Assembly (NCBI RefSeq): GCF_023522835.1
Contig: NZ_JALCZU010000015.1
Location: forward strand, 19,941-83,940
Source of the DNA: Oceanobacillus saliphilus
Lineage (GTDB): Bacteria; Bacillota; Bacilli; Bacillales; Amphibacillaceae
DNA: 64,000 nucleotides
Direction of reading: 5' to 3'
The notes beneath the pieces were generated by a model, which saw nothing but the letters and a program-made list of their open reading frames with translations, was not told the DNA's origin and made no database searches. Shown here one piece after another: positions 35,552-43,850 of the stretch (position 1 is its first letter; each line of letters opens with the position of its first letter). The translations under genes and the position numbers were made by a program.

Positions 35552-36379
35552 CTAAGTATTTCCTATTGGAGTTCTGCAAATCCCCATCGGAATACTCTTA
35601 TCATTAATGATTTTTTTCACATTCACAATAGCATTTCCTTGGTAAACTTGTTCCATAATATATCCTATTTTTTCGCTTTCTTGTTTACTTATTTTTTGCT
35701 TCATAAACATTTTTTGAAACCATTGACTAATTTCCATCGGGGAAACATTCCCAGCTATGGAAGAGAGACGATCATATCCATATGATACTTTTTCTTCTAA
35801 CCCTACTTCTCCACCAGCATAAAAATATAAATCGTTCTTATGCATACCGTTTTTTATTCTTTCAACTTTTTCTTTATTGCCAGCATCTTTTATACCAACC
35901 ACTAAGTCTATCTTACTTAACTGAATAATACTTTTTACTGATAAATCAAATCCGGTTCTTTTTGGATTGTTATATAAGATAGTTGGCTTATTACTAAGAT
36001 GTATTATTCTTTTTGAGTAAACTAATACTTCTTCTTGTGTCGGAATAACATAAGGTGGATACCCCAGCATAATGCCAGATAATCTTGTATTACGAATCTT
36101 TTTAGCTAGTTCCTCCGCTTCTTTCTGTCTAATTGAAGACACACCAAATATTATTTCCATATTACTAATGAGTTCTTCTTCCAGTTCTAAACCGTTTATT
36201 ATTTCAATTTTCTCTTGAAGATTTAGACTGTGCTGCTCTCCAGTAGTTCCAGAGACAAGAACAGATTTTACGCCTTGTTTATACAGGTTTCTTATATGGC
36301 TTATTGTCCCTTGAATATTAAGTGATTCATCGTCAAAAAATGCTGTTGGCACGGCAATATGTAATTTTTCTTCTAGCAT
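35552..36379 (-). CDS. Dihydrodipicolinate synthase/N-acetylneuraminate lyase-family aldolase
   Basis: A 275-residue class I aldolase barrel. Family marks are TTGEQHSLN (GTTGE loop), the catalytic Tyr region LYNNPKRTGFDLS and the Schiff-base Lys in LVVGIKDAGNKEK. It is slightly shorter than typical DapA (about 290), and the array context argues for an accessory aldolase rather than the lysine-pathway enzyme. SD AAAGGGG precedes the ATG. Substrate uncertain. Confidence 0.85.
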   Translation of the reverse strand: MLEEKLHIAVPTAFFDDESLNIQGTISHIRNLYKQGVKSVLVSGTTGEQHSLNLQEKIEIINGLELEEELISNMEIIFGVSSIRQKEAEELAKKIRNTRLSGIMLGYPPYVIPTQEEVLVYSKRIIHLSNKPTILYNNPKRTGFDLSVKSIIQLSKIDLVVGIKDAGNKEKVERIKNGMHKNDLYFYAGGEVGLEEKVSYGYDRLSSIAGNVSPMEISQWFQKMFMKQKISKQESEKIGYIMEQVYQGNAIVNVKKIINDKSIPMGICRTPIGNT

Positions 36380-36464
36380 TATATTATCCCCTTTCCTTTT
36401 TTATGTACTTAAACCGCCCTTAGTTCAATAACTCCATATAATATTAACACAATATTCAAGCATA

Positions 36465-36533
36465 TAATTCAAATAAAAGGCAATCGTTTTTAATGATTGC
36501 CTTGTTTAACTCTTGCATCATTTAGTTGAATAA
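36465..36533 (-). repeat. Array element with terminator-like hairpin
   Basis: The GGCAATC/GATTGCC hairpin (36479-36501) followed by TTGTTTAACTCTTGCATCAT and TTAGTTGAATAA. It starts 5 nt after the stop of the membrane gene upstream; on the minus strand a TTTTATTT run after the hairpin makes it a plausible terminator. Confidence 0.65.
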
Positions 36534-36538
36534 CCTTT

Positions 36539-36985
36539 TTATTTCATCCTTTCCAAAATTAAATAGTCCTTTGTTTTTAATATTGTAATATCGTATTCCT
36601 CTGCAAACCCGATTAAATGTTCATACGCTTTTGGAGGTTCAAGCACAGATAATCTAATGTTGACTCCTTTATTTACTTTTATAATTGCAGCTTTTTTAGC
36701 CCAACCGACTCGTATAAATTTCAGTTGATTTATTTGGTTAGGATAAATTTCCTTCTTGATAATGGATTTATTGAATAATACTATTTGATATACTAAATGG
36801 TCATCGTTAATTTTAAATTTAAGACGAATAGAAGCCAGTACAACAACCCATAGAAGAACAACAAATAAAAACAGAAAAGAAGACAGCCCAAAGTAATCCT
36901 TTAAAGTGTTCCAAATTATTACTATTGAGAAACCAATAAAAAATGTTAGCCTTTGCGGAATTATATTATACAACATTGAAAGCAC
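36539..36985 (-). CDS. Small membrane protein with PH-like domain
   Basis: 148 residues: two adjacent transmembrane helices (LTFFIGFSIVIIWNTL and FLFLFVVLLWVVVLASI) followed by a soluble beta-rich domain (KFKINDDHLVYQIVLFNKSI, then IYPNQINQLKFIR). The layout is that of bacterial PH-domain membrane proteins. Function unknown. SD GGAGG precedes the ATG. Confidence 0.65.
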   Translation of the reverse strand: MLSMLYNIIPQRLTFFIGFSIVIIWNTLKDYFGLSSFLFLFVVLLWVVVLASIRLKFKINDDHLVYQIVLFNKSIIKKEIYPNQINQLKFIRVGWAKKAAIIKVNKGVNIRLSVLEPPKAYEHLIGFAEEYDITILKTKDYLILERMK

Positions 36986-37040
36986 CTCCTCGTAAGATTA
37001 AGATCAATCTAGTAAACCTTTCTCCTACGATAATTGAGCA

Positions 37041-37080
37041 GGTGCATTTCCTTATTTAAGTAAAGCACCCGTTTAGCTTA
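37041..37080 (-). repeat. Array element
   Basis: GGTGC (37041-37045) and GCACC (37065-37069) arms around a TTATTTAAG centre, then CGTTTAGCTTAA. A TTGAGC near 37034 pairs with GCTTAA with one G-T pair. Confidence 0.6.
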
Positions 37081-37165
37081 ACAAAGGACCTAATACAAAT
37101 GGGTAAGTGATTAACAATATAGAGCTTAAAATTAGTGTCACTGTTACAGCCTTTGGCAATTTCAC
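37073..37165 (-). CDS. Possible 30-residue membrane peptide or 5' gene remnant
   Basis: GTG start with AAAGGAGAAGG nearby; product MKLPKAVTVTLILSSILLIT followed by YPFVLGPLLS and a stop inside the array element. A single hydrophobic helix. It may be a real small peptide, but more likely it is the start of a membrane gene truncated at the element. Confidence 0.3.
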   Translation of the reverse strand: MKLPKAVTVTLILSSILLITYPFVLGPLLS

Positions 37166-37510
37166 TCTTCCTTCTCCTTTATACCATCCTGAGAATTGCA
37201 ACTTATTTCAAGAATTAAAATTAGCAATTGCACCAAGCCAAGAGTAAGATTCAGTTGCTTCATTGATTCTATAAATATTTCCTGTAACTAACCAACCTAA
37301 TGCACCCTAAAAGAATTACTATACGGAGTAATTCTAAGAGGGTTCTCATTCAAATTCTCTCCCTACATGATTTATTGTTGCTACTCTGTATGATTACTTT
37401 AAACCCAACAGCCCTGTACCTATTTGTCTAAGTTCTACAAAAATGGCGTTCCCCCTCTTTTCGAATCGAACCCTATAGTGCAATAAGGGACGATTTTTTT
37501 TAGAAAAGGC

Positions 37511-37891
37511 TTATTTTGCTAGTACTGAAAAGAATTCCCTGATATCATCTGGTAATTCTTCTACTGCTAGAATCTTTAACCTTTCTGTTCCTGGAGAAGT
37601 CATAATTACATAAGACTTACTATTGTAATCAAAAAGAGTAAATTGTCCTACTATATTTGCTGAGTTAGCTTGAATATAGTTGAAGTCTTCTTCTGTAAAA
37701 TTGTCTTCGTAACCATCTAAGATTAGTTTTTGTACTTCCTCAAAACTGTCTGCAAAAGTCAATTCTTGATACAGTTCAAGTGAATTTTTAGGTGTAAAGA
37801 AATACAGACAATACGTTGAACCACCAACTATAAATAAGACTAAAACTAAGAAAACAACCCAATCTTTTAGCGTTTTTTTCTTTGTGACCAT
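37511..37891 (-). CDS. Hypothetical membrane-anchored protein
   Basis: 126 residues with one N-terminal transmembrane helix (WVVFLVLVLFIVGGSTYCLYFF) and an extracellular soluble part (SLELYQELTFADSFEEVQKL, then FTLFDYNSKSYVIMTSPGTE). No family recognised. SD GAAGGAG precedes the ATG. Probably a wall-facing accessory protein. Confidence 0.65.
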   Translation of the reverse strand: MVTKKKTLKDWVVFLVLVLFIVGGSTYCLYFFTPKNSLELYQELTFADSFEEVQKLILDGYEDNFTEEDFNYIQANSANIVGQFTLFDYNSKSYVIMTSPGTERLKILAVEELPDDIREFFSVLAK

Positions 37892-37917
37892 TAATTTCTC
37901 TTCTCCTTCTTTTCGGA

Positions 37918-37938
37918 TTGCACCAGATAGTACAATAA
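37918..37938 (-). repeat. Array element core
   Basis: TTGCACCAGATAGTACAATA, 22 nt beyond the stop of the frameshifted lipoprotein gene. Confidence 0.6.
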
Positions 37939-37959
37939 CTAAAAATTAACCTATAAGAA

Positions 37960-38389
37960 CTATTCTTTTAGGAATTCAATTGGCATATTCTTATTTAATT
38001 TAGCGGTTAAATTTTTAAAATGGCTTATTTTATCCATATCAAGCATTTCAAAATCAACATCACTAATCACCGCTGAATACTCGCTGAAATCTTTATCACT
38101 TTCTTTAACTGTAAATTTTATTTTTAAATTTTCATTTTCATTTTCAAAATGAAGGACAAGCACATCATTATTTAATTCATATGTTCCCTCTCCGTAGATG
38201 GTATTATTGACTACATTTCCATCTAAAAATTCTAATTTTATTAGAGGGAAATACCTATTAGGATCATCAACTCTGCATTACTGGCTTATATGTAACTTTA
38301 AAGGTTTTCCCAGATAATTCTTCGTCATCATTACAAGCCGAGAGAACAAATACAAATAAGAGTAATGGAAAAATAAATTGCTTGTTCAT
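37960..38389 (-). pseudogene. Frameshifted lipoprotein gene
   Basis: From ATG 38389 the product begins MNKQFIFPLLLFVFVLSACN (lipobox LSAC), then DDEELSGKTFKVTYKPVMQS and TGA. One base over, the frame continues without break as VDDPNRYFPLIKLEFLDGNV, VNNTIYGEGTYELNNDVLVL and on to FLKE at 37960. The total of 430 nt is one base off a multiple of three. One indel therefore kills an otherwise intact lipoprotein of about 143 residues. Confidence 0.8.
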
Positions 38390-38522
38390 AATAGTAACCC
38401 CTCTCTCAATATACATAATATTTTGTTATCTATACATACGAAAGAGTACGACATAAGGATTCAAATTCAATCGTGTTTTTAGTAAACCTGCCCCTTTAAA
38501 AGTATGATTCCTTATTTAAGTA

Positions 38523-38543
38523 TTGCACCAGTTAATTTAATAA
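38523..38543 (-). repeat. Array element
   Basis: TTGCACCAGTTAATTTAATA, preceded by CCTGCCCC at 38489. It lies beyond the stop of the MFS gene. Confidence 0.65.
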
Positions 38544-38609
38544 CTATAAATCTGGTACAGTAAAGGCTTATCGAATACTTTATTGGTCAGCCTTTTTATA
38601 ATTAACTGT

Positions 38610-39827
38610 TCAAAGGTCAAGCATTTTTTTAAAATATCCTTGACGTTTTGTACCTGTTACAGCTTTCAATGCCAATAACCCTAATATGAAGAAACAGAAT
38701 GAACCTATTAACCCTACAGGACGGATCGAAGTTAATTCAGCAGCTATGCCTATTAAAATCGTCAAAGCAATAATGAAACTTGCTTCAATAACACTAAAGA
38801 TGCTTCCGAATCTTCCCATCATCCTTACTGGAACATGATTTTGATAGAAAGTCAAATACCCTGTATTTGCAAATGTTATAGAAAATCCAATTAAAAATAC
38901 ACCTGGAGCTGCACTTAAAAAGTCACTTGAACTATAAAATACTATATAACCTATTGAGGTAAAAATAGTACCCAAGCCTATTAATAGATTAACTGCAAGT
39001 TGTTTTGAAAATACTGAATTAATAATTGATCCTTTTATAATTCCAGCTCCAAAGACACTTAACATAAAACCATAATTGGTATCTGATATTGTAAGTACAC
39101 CTTTAGCAAATGCTGCCTCAAGAGAATCTATTGCAGTCATGAATATAGTAGTACCGCTAAATAATAAATATATCTTTGTGACATAGGTATAGTCTTTACT
39201 GAAATTAAAAACAGTCCGAAAGTCATTTCTTATCATATCCCTAGTAAATCTTTGCCCCTCTGTCTCTTTGAGTTTTAAATCCACATTGGGTAGCATCATT
39301 ATAATAAGTGCCGAAAATAATAAGGCCAGTGCATTCACATGGATGGCAGTATAAGGAGTACCCATCCAAAATAAAACCCCAGCAATGGCAGGACCTATTA
39401 GTGAACCACAAGAGTTGATAAAACTGCGTAGTGCATTAAAGCGTTGCCGGTCTTTTTCAGGTATTAGTTTAGTCATATAAACCATAGATGTTGGATGAAA
39501 AATAGCACTTCCCATATTAATGATAAACGCTAGTATATAAACATAAATAAGTGAAGGTAAAAATGGAATTAACGCAATACATAGGGCACGGAAAACGTCT
39601 AATCCCATCATAATTCGCCGTGTATTTACCCGATCAATTAAACTACCTGCCCAAGCATTGGAACATATTGTTGCAATTGGACCTAGTATATATAATAAAG
39701 CAATTGCAAGCGGAGAGCCTGTTTCATTCAATATAATTAAATTTAGTGCAATTAAGTAAACCCATCCACCCACATTTGAAATGCCTATTCCTCCTAATAG
39801 CAATAAAGGATACTTCCATCTGGACAT
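38610..39827 (-). CDS. MFS efflux transporter
   Basis: A major-facilitator protein of about 405 residues with 11-12 membrane helices, of the drug/macrolide-efflux-like branch (AGSLIDRVNTRRIMMGLDVF is the loop 2-3 signature; PEKDRQRFNALRSFINSCGS lies in mid-protein). ATG 39827 has AGGAG nine bases upstream. A T-box-like terminator/antiterminator segment lies in its 5' region. Substrate unknown. Confidence 0.88.
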   Translation of the reverse strand: MSRWKYPLLLLGGIGISNVGGWVYLIALNLIILNETGSPLAIALLYILGPIATICSNAWAGSLIDRVNTRRIMMGLDVFRALCIALIPFLPSLIYVYILAFIINMGSAIFHPTSMVYMTKLIPEKDRQRFNALRSFINSCGSLIGPAIAGVLFWMGTPYTAIHVNALALLFSALIIMMLPNVDLKLKETEGQRFTRDMIRNDFRTVFNFSKDYTYVTKIYLLFSGTTIFMTAIDSLEAAFAKGVLTISDTNYGFMLSVFGAGIIKGSIINSVFSKQLAVNLLIGLGTIFTSIGYIVFYSSSDFLSAAPGVFLIGFSITFANTGYLTFYQNHVPVRMMGRFGSIFSVIEASFIIALTILIGIAAELTSIRPVGLIGSFCFFILGLLALKAVTGTKRQGYFKKMLDL

Positions 39828-39866
39828 ATTCACCACTCCTATTTATTTTTATAAAACAAAATAAAA

Positions 39867-39922
39867 AGACTCACCCCCAAGATATTATCTTGGGGGTGAG
39901 TCTAATCACGGTGCCACCCCAG
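39867..39922 (-). promoter_or_regulatory. Truncated T-box leader (antiterminator and terminator only)
   Basis: Minus strand: CTGGGGTGGCACCGTG (T-box motif, 39907-39922; consensus AGGGTGGNACCGCG) is followed by a perfect 18-bp terminator stem (39867-39884 with 39886-39903) and a U run. The 160 nt to the next gene leave no room for Stem I with a specifier loop, and an array element interrupts that space. Confidence 0.7.
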
Positions 39923-40004
39923 TTCACTTCCACAGAAACCAACTCTTACTTCCTCTATAGTTAAAATAAATCGCCGTTTTTGACCATCTACTTGTTGCGT
40001 TAAA

Positions 40005-40027
40005 GCACCATATATAGTTGAAGATAA
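40005..40027 (-). repeat. Array element core
   Basis: GCACCATATATAGTTGAAG preceded by TTGTTGCGTTAAA; located between the AraC gene and the T-box remnant. Confidence 0.6.
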
Positions 40028-40118
40028 AAAAGAAATTTTATTAAACGCCCGTTTGCGGATTAAAATATATTTCTTGAAGCAGTGGATTTCATGACTAATC
40101 CACTGCTTGTATAGCTTT

Positions 40119-40979
40119 CTATCTTACAGGGATCCAGATTTCTGAATACAAATCTGGGCTAGAGGGATCTTCATCTGAATAAACCTCTAACTCTGGTGTT
40201 CCTGCATGCTCATAACTACTTGAGGGAAACCATTCTGTAAAGATTTGTTTCCATACTTTTTGCATTGAATCTGGCATTGGTCCACGAACTTCGAATACAA
40301 CCCATTTGGATGCGGGAATCGCTAAAACAGATAATCCATCAGAGATATCGCCCTCATACGCTGTACCGATCCAATAATCAATGGCTTTGGAGCTTTTATC
40401 GACACATACCCCCAACACCCCTTTGATTGGACCATTGTTTAACTTAAATAATAAATCGTTAGTTCCATCTGCATGTACGTCATCCCACATTTTTGGAATG
40501 CCCACCTGGTTCTGTTCATTGATCAATGAAAATTCCCGCTTAACTCCTGCAACCTTAAATGCATCACGCTCGACAATTTTGTAATTCATCGGTTCTGCTC
40601 CTTTCAAATTCACCTGTACCACCAGGCGATTGTAAGATTTTAGCTTTCCCGTATACTTTCGCGCTTCTGTTGGGGATACACCATGTTGTCTACGGAACGC
40701 CTTTGAGAAAGCCTCGGGGGTTTCGTAACCATACTTGTAGGCAAGATCAATAACCTTTGTGTTTGATCTCGTTAACTCATGGGCAGCTAATGTCAGGCGA
40801 CGGCGTCTAACATAATCACCCACAGATATATCGGTCAGTATCGCAAATGTACGCTGAAAGTGAAATACTGAAAAATTTGCATGTTGAGCAATACTTTTCA
40901 TTGATAGGTTATCTAGTAAATGATCCTCCATGTAGTCTATTGCCGCCTGTAATGATTCAACCCATGTCATGTCACTCAC
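40119..40979 (-). CDS. AraC-family regulator with GyrI-like effector domain
   Basis: 286 residues. The N-terminal AraC/XylS DNA-binding domain (residues 5-105) has two HTH motifs (MKSIAQHANFSVFHFQRTFA and VIDLAYKYGYETPEAFSKAF). The C-terminal GyrI-like small-molecule-binding domain runs from about 125 (MNYKIVERDAFKVAGVKREF, ending EVYSDEDP with LYSEIWIPVR). Such proteins (Rob/TipAL relatives) activate efflux or detoxification genes; the MFS gene just downstream on the same strand is a plausible target. Confidence 0.9.
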   Translation of the reverse strand: MSDMTWVESLQAAIDYMEDHLLDNLSMKSIAQHANFSVFHFQRTFAILTDISVGDYVRRRRLTLAAHELTRSNTKVIDLAYKYGYETPEAFSKAFRRQHGVSPTEARKYTGKLKSYNRLVVQVNLKGAEPMNYKIVERDAFKVAGVKREFSLINEQNQVGIPKMWDDVHADGTNDLLFKLNNGPIKGVLGVCVDKSSKAIDYWIGTAYEGDISDGLSVLAIPASKWVVFEVRGPMPDSMQKVWKQIFTEWFPSSSYEHAGTPELEVYSDEDPSSPDLYSEIWIPVR

Positions 40980-41155
40980 CCCTTATTTAAATCCTAACAG
41001 TGCATCACCTGTGAATCCTGCCTTTCTGTGCTTTTCTCGGACAGTATTTTTGATATAGTTTAGACCGTGCTTTTGTTCAACAATCTGGCAAATTGTTGAA
41101 TGGATATCAGAGACACTCTTTAGCTAATCTGCTAAGTTGGGAATTTTAACCAATG

Positions 41156-41245
41156 TTAACATAATATTCCTAACATTATTCGAAAAGGCAATCAAATTAT
41201 CATTGCCTTGCTTTTTTAAGGCTCGCACCATATAGCACAAGAGGG
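41156..41245 (-). repeat. Composite array element with conserved 25-bp block
   Basis: The 25-bp block at 41156-41180 (TTAACATAATATTCCTAACA plus TTATT) is identical to 49099-49123. A GGCAATCA...ATTGCC hairpin follows (41187-41207), then the core CTCGCACCATATAGCACAAG. Confidence 0.7.
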
Positions 41246-41247
41246 AT

Positions 41248-41337
41248 TTATAAATCCCCCTTCATTCTAATAACTTTCCCTTCAACTTCTGGTCCTACTT
41301 CTTTCATTTCGATTTTGCTATAAAACTTAATTGCAGA
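41248..41337 (-). pseudogene. C-terminal tail of a GNAT acetyltransferase
   Basis: The minus strand reads SAIKFYSKIEMKEVGPEVEG, KVIRMKGDL and stop. AIxFYxKIxMKEVGPEIEGK is a typical end of RimI-like acetyltransferases. No upstream part exists; the next core (ACCAGTTAGTGGA, 41340) abuts it, so a cassette was truncated here. Confidence 0.6.
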
Positions 41338-41359
41338 GGAGAACCAGTTAGTGGAATGT

Positions 41360-41968
41360 TTACAAACCCTCTGGCAAATGGTTATTATACATTTCTAATG
41401 CATTCGTATGTTCTTCTAAAACAGCTACTGTCTTGGGGTGAGGCTTCGCATAGATAACTGGATAATCCTTTTCATCAAGTTCTTCCTTAATAGGAAAAGC
41501 TAATTTTTCCTTTACAATAGAAAATTGGGCATCAATTCCCTTTTTATTTCCACGAGCATCTAACCTAATCCATTTATTAAGCGATTTAAAGAAGACAGCA
41601 TTTAAAGAGTGAATACAATACCCTTTTTCTGGAGTATCAAACAACATCAATCTTTGATAACAAAAACCTGTTGGTATTCCTTGTGAACGCAATAAAGACG
41701 CTAACAGATGTGATTTTGCATAACAAATTCCCTCTTTGTATTCTAAAACTTCTGAAGCATTACAAGTAACTCTTTTCGATTGAATATCCCAAGAATGAGA
41801 AATTTCATCCCGAACAAATTCAAAACCTACTTTAGCTTTTTCAATTTCCGTTTGAAATGGATTGAAAATCTCTTCTGCTTTCTTTTTTATAATTGTGCTG
41901 GAATAATTAACTTCATTTAGTTCGAGTAAATAATCATTTAATATGCCAGATTCACAGATCAAATTCAT
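41360..41968 (-). CDS. Transglutaminase-like protein
   Basis: A 202-residue transglutaminase/cysteine-protease-like domain. The Cys lies in EGICYAKSHLLASLLRSQGI, His in GYCIHSLNAVFF and Asp in WIRLDARGNK, giving the complete Cys-His-Asp triad. No signal peptide, so it is probably intracellular. SD AGGAG precedes the ATG. Many such proteins in Bacilli are uncharacterised peptidases or amidases. Confidence 0.85.
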   Translation of the reverse strand: MNLICESGILNDYLLELNEVNYSSTIIKKKAEEIFNPFQTEIEKAKVGFEFVRDEISHSWDIQSKRVTCNASEVLEYKEGICYAKSHLLASLLRSQGIPTGFCYQRLMLFDTPEKGYCIHSLNAVFFKSLNKWIRLDARGNKKGIDAQFSIVKEKLAFPIKEELDEKDYPVIYAKPHPKTVAVLEEHTNALEMYNNHLPEGL

Positions 41969-42106
41969 TAACTCAACTCCTATTCAGTTGTATGATTATA
42001 TATTGTAAAATATCGCCAGTTACTAAAAAATCGTCACCACTTATTGTAGTAACGCACAAATTACTACAATTATTTTTATGGTAGTCATTCGTTCCATCGT
42101 GTTCTT

Positions 42107-42343
42107 TTATTCACGCTGCTTTGATATGCTATTTTTCAAATTAAAAGCTGCAAAGGTGCCACATATGAGGACACCTATTATCATTATTGTTGTATAAAAC
42201 CAGCCTTCTCCCCAAGTAACTATCAAAGAATATAAACATCCCAAAGCAACAACTAGCGAAGCATATTTTGCTCTCCACTTTTCTAGTTTTGATTGTTTAT
42301 TATCTTCCAAAATCTTATCCCCCAAAATACTGTCCTTTAACAC
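42107..42343 (-). CDS. Hypothetical small membrane protein
   Basis: 78 residues from a GTG, or 67 from the TTG at 42310, which has GGGGGAT just upstream and is the better start. Two transmembrane helices (YASLVVALGCLYSLIVTW and TTIMIIGVLICGTFAAFNL). No family recognised. Confidence 0.6.
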   Translation of the reverse strand: MLKDSILGDKILEDNKQSKLEKWRAKYASLVVALGCLYSLIVTWGEGWFYTTIMIIGVLICGTFAAFNLKNSISKQRE

Positions 42344-42396
42344 AAGAAGTGACTATCCTTGTTAAGCAATCGTACCCGTCTGTTGAATAAGGACTG

Positions 42397-42543
42397 TTAA
42401 ACCAATCGATTTGCCTTATTATATAAATCCCTTTTCTTCTTTTCTATTTTCTTCACTTTTTTAAATGTCATTAAAGACAGAATTATAAACAATGCATACC
42501 ATCCACTAAAATTATCGCTTTTAAAATCATTTATTATATTCAC
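42397..42543 (-). CDS. Possible 48-residue single-helix membrane peptide
   Basis: GTG start at 42543 with AAAGGAG ten bases upstream. The product MNIINDFKSDNFSGWYALFI continues ILSLMTFKKVKKIEKKKRDL with a Lys-rich tail: one membrane helix and a basic cytoplasmic end. Array half-sites flank it on both sides (ACACCCGTTACTTTAC near 42571, GTACCCGTCTGTTGAATAA near 42372), which supports a genuine tiny cassette gene. Confidence 0.5.
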   Translation of the reverse strand: MNIINDFKSDNFSGWYALFIILSLMTFKKVKKIEKKKRDLYNKANRLV

Positions 42544-42603
42544 ACCATAAAGTCTCCTTTCTTTACTAAAACACCCGTTACTTTACGTATACCTTTTCAC
42601 AAA

Positions 42604-43089
42604 CTACTTCCACAATTCATCTAATTTATTCGAATAGAAATCAATTGCCTTTTTATAACTTAAAATTTTTTCGTCTGTTGTTGTATCTATTAAGCATTTT
42701 AGTAACAACTCCATCGCTTCACTATGCTCGTTTAAATTATATAAGGTCATAGAATAGAATGTTTGAATTGCTCTATTGTTTGGAAATGATTCGATTGCCA
42801 TTTGAAATACCCTTTTGGAATTTTCATATTCTCCTAGTGTTCTGTATCTACTCCCTAATCCTAATAAGGCTCCTTCAAGTTCATTTGAAGACAGTCCTAA
42901 TTTGATTGCATTTTCGTAAAAAGGCACTGCTTTCGATTCTTCTCCTAGTAAATCAAAACTCCAAGCATATTGATAATTAATGGACGCATTATCGGGGAAC
43001 TCCTGTACCAGTTTCCTATATAATTCGTTATATTCCTTATGGTCTCCAGCTTTCCGTAAATCCATAGCTCTTTCTAATTCGTTCGCCAT
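42604..43089 (-). CDS. Tetratricopeptide-repeat protein
   Basis: 161 residues forming about four TPR helical hairpins (ASINYQYAWSFDLLGEESKA, LLGLGSRYRTLGEYENSKRV, AIQTFYSMTLYNLNEHSEAM). ATG 43089 has AGGGTG six bases upstream. A soluble, protein-binding scaffold; matches a Bacillus family of small TPR proteins of unknown role. Confidence 0.8.
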   Translation of the reverse strand: MANELERAMDLRKAGDHKEYNELYRKLVQEFPDNASINYQYAWSFDLLGEESKAVPFYENAIKLGLSSNELEGALLGLGSRYRTLGEYENSKRVFQMAIESFPNNRAIQTFYSMTLYNLNEHSEAMELLLKCLIDTTTDEKILSYKKAIDFYSNKLDELWK

Positions 43090-43170
43090 TATTTTCACCC
43101 TCGATACTTTATCTGTTTGTTTAACTAAACTACGTCGTTAGCACAAAAGTCAGCATTTTTTAATGAACTC

Positions 43171-43190
43171 TTGCACCAGTTAGGACAATA
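43171..43190 (-). repeat. Array element core
   Basis: TTGCACCAGTTAGGACAATA, preceded by TAATGAACTC; 9 nt beyond the stop of the GNAT gene. Confidence 0.65.
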
Positions 43191-43198
43191 AAAATAAG

Positions 43199-43714
43199 TT
43201 ACTTTTTAAAAATACCCTTAATATTATCCCATCCATAAACAAGTTCATTGAGTTTCTTTCCAGCAATTTCTACCTCTACTTTATCTATTACTTTCCCACC
43301 CAGTGATTCATAGAAGAATCTCGATTCATTATCTTCTAATACAAAAACAAGCATTGTGTTTATTCCTAATGTCCCAATCTTGTGGAATACTGGTTTTGCT
43401 AATAATTTTCCTATCCCTTTTCCTTGAGAATTTTTTAGAATATAAATTGAACTCAGTTCTCCTTCATACCCTTTATACTTTCCGCTTCTTTCTTTTCCTC
43501 CTGATGAAAAACCAACAATCTGACCTTGTTCATTTTCTGCAACAAATACATTACCTTTAGGAATATTAGTGGTCCACAATTGCTCACGTTTTTCATAAGA
43601 CAAGTTATTCAAAAAATCGTCTGGAATAATATTTTTATATGTAGTTCTCCAACTATCTACGTGAACTTTAGCTATATCTTTTGCATCATTCAAATTTGCT
43701 TCTCTTATTATCAT
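43199..43714 (-). CDS. GNAT acetyltransferase
   Basis: A 171-residue acetyltransferase of the RimI-like branch: IREANLNDAKDIAKVHVDSW with TTYKNIIPDDFL, the acetyl-CoA loop LKNSQGKGIGKLLAKPV and ESRFFYESLGGKVIDKVEVE. SD GAAGGGG precedes the ATG. Substrate unknown. Confidence 0.9.
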   Translation of the reverse strand: MIIREANLNDAKDIAKVHVDSWRTTYKNIIPDDFLNNLSYEKREQLWTTNIPKGNVFVAENEQGQIVGFSSGGKERSGKYKGYEGELSSIYILKNSQGKGIGKLLAKPVFHKIGTLGINTMLVFVLEDNESRFFYESLGGKVIDKVEVEIAGKKLNELVYGWDNIKGIFKK

Positions 43715-43850
43715 ATAAATTACCCCTTCTCTATATATTGATTATATTCTGAATTTAATGCACATACTTCATTTTTTACCCGCCCCGTTATTGAAAAGAT
43801 GCCGTATGATATCTAACTCTTTTATTAAATCACCATTTAATTAAAAAAAT

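Larger units (their letters stand above)
36986..37510. other. 525-bp gap with array element and gene debris
   Basis: Holds an array element (37041-37080), the short open frame at 37073-37165 and AT-rich sequence with another near-core (ATTGCACCAAGCC near 37228). No intact larger gene is seen; it looks like the residue of decayed cassettes. Confidence 0.5.
40980..41359. other. 380-bp gap with array element and GNAT tail
   Basis: Holds the composite element at 41156-41245 and the GNAT remnant 41248-41337. The left 170 bp include TTGTTCAACAATCTGGCAAA and TTGTTGAATGG, which look like further half-sites. Confidence 0.5.
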
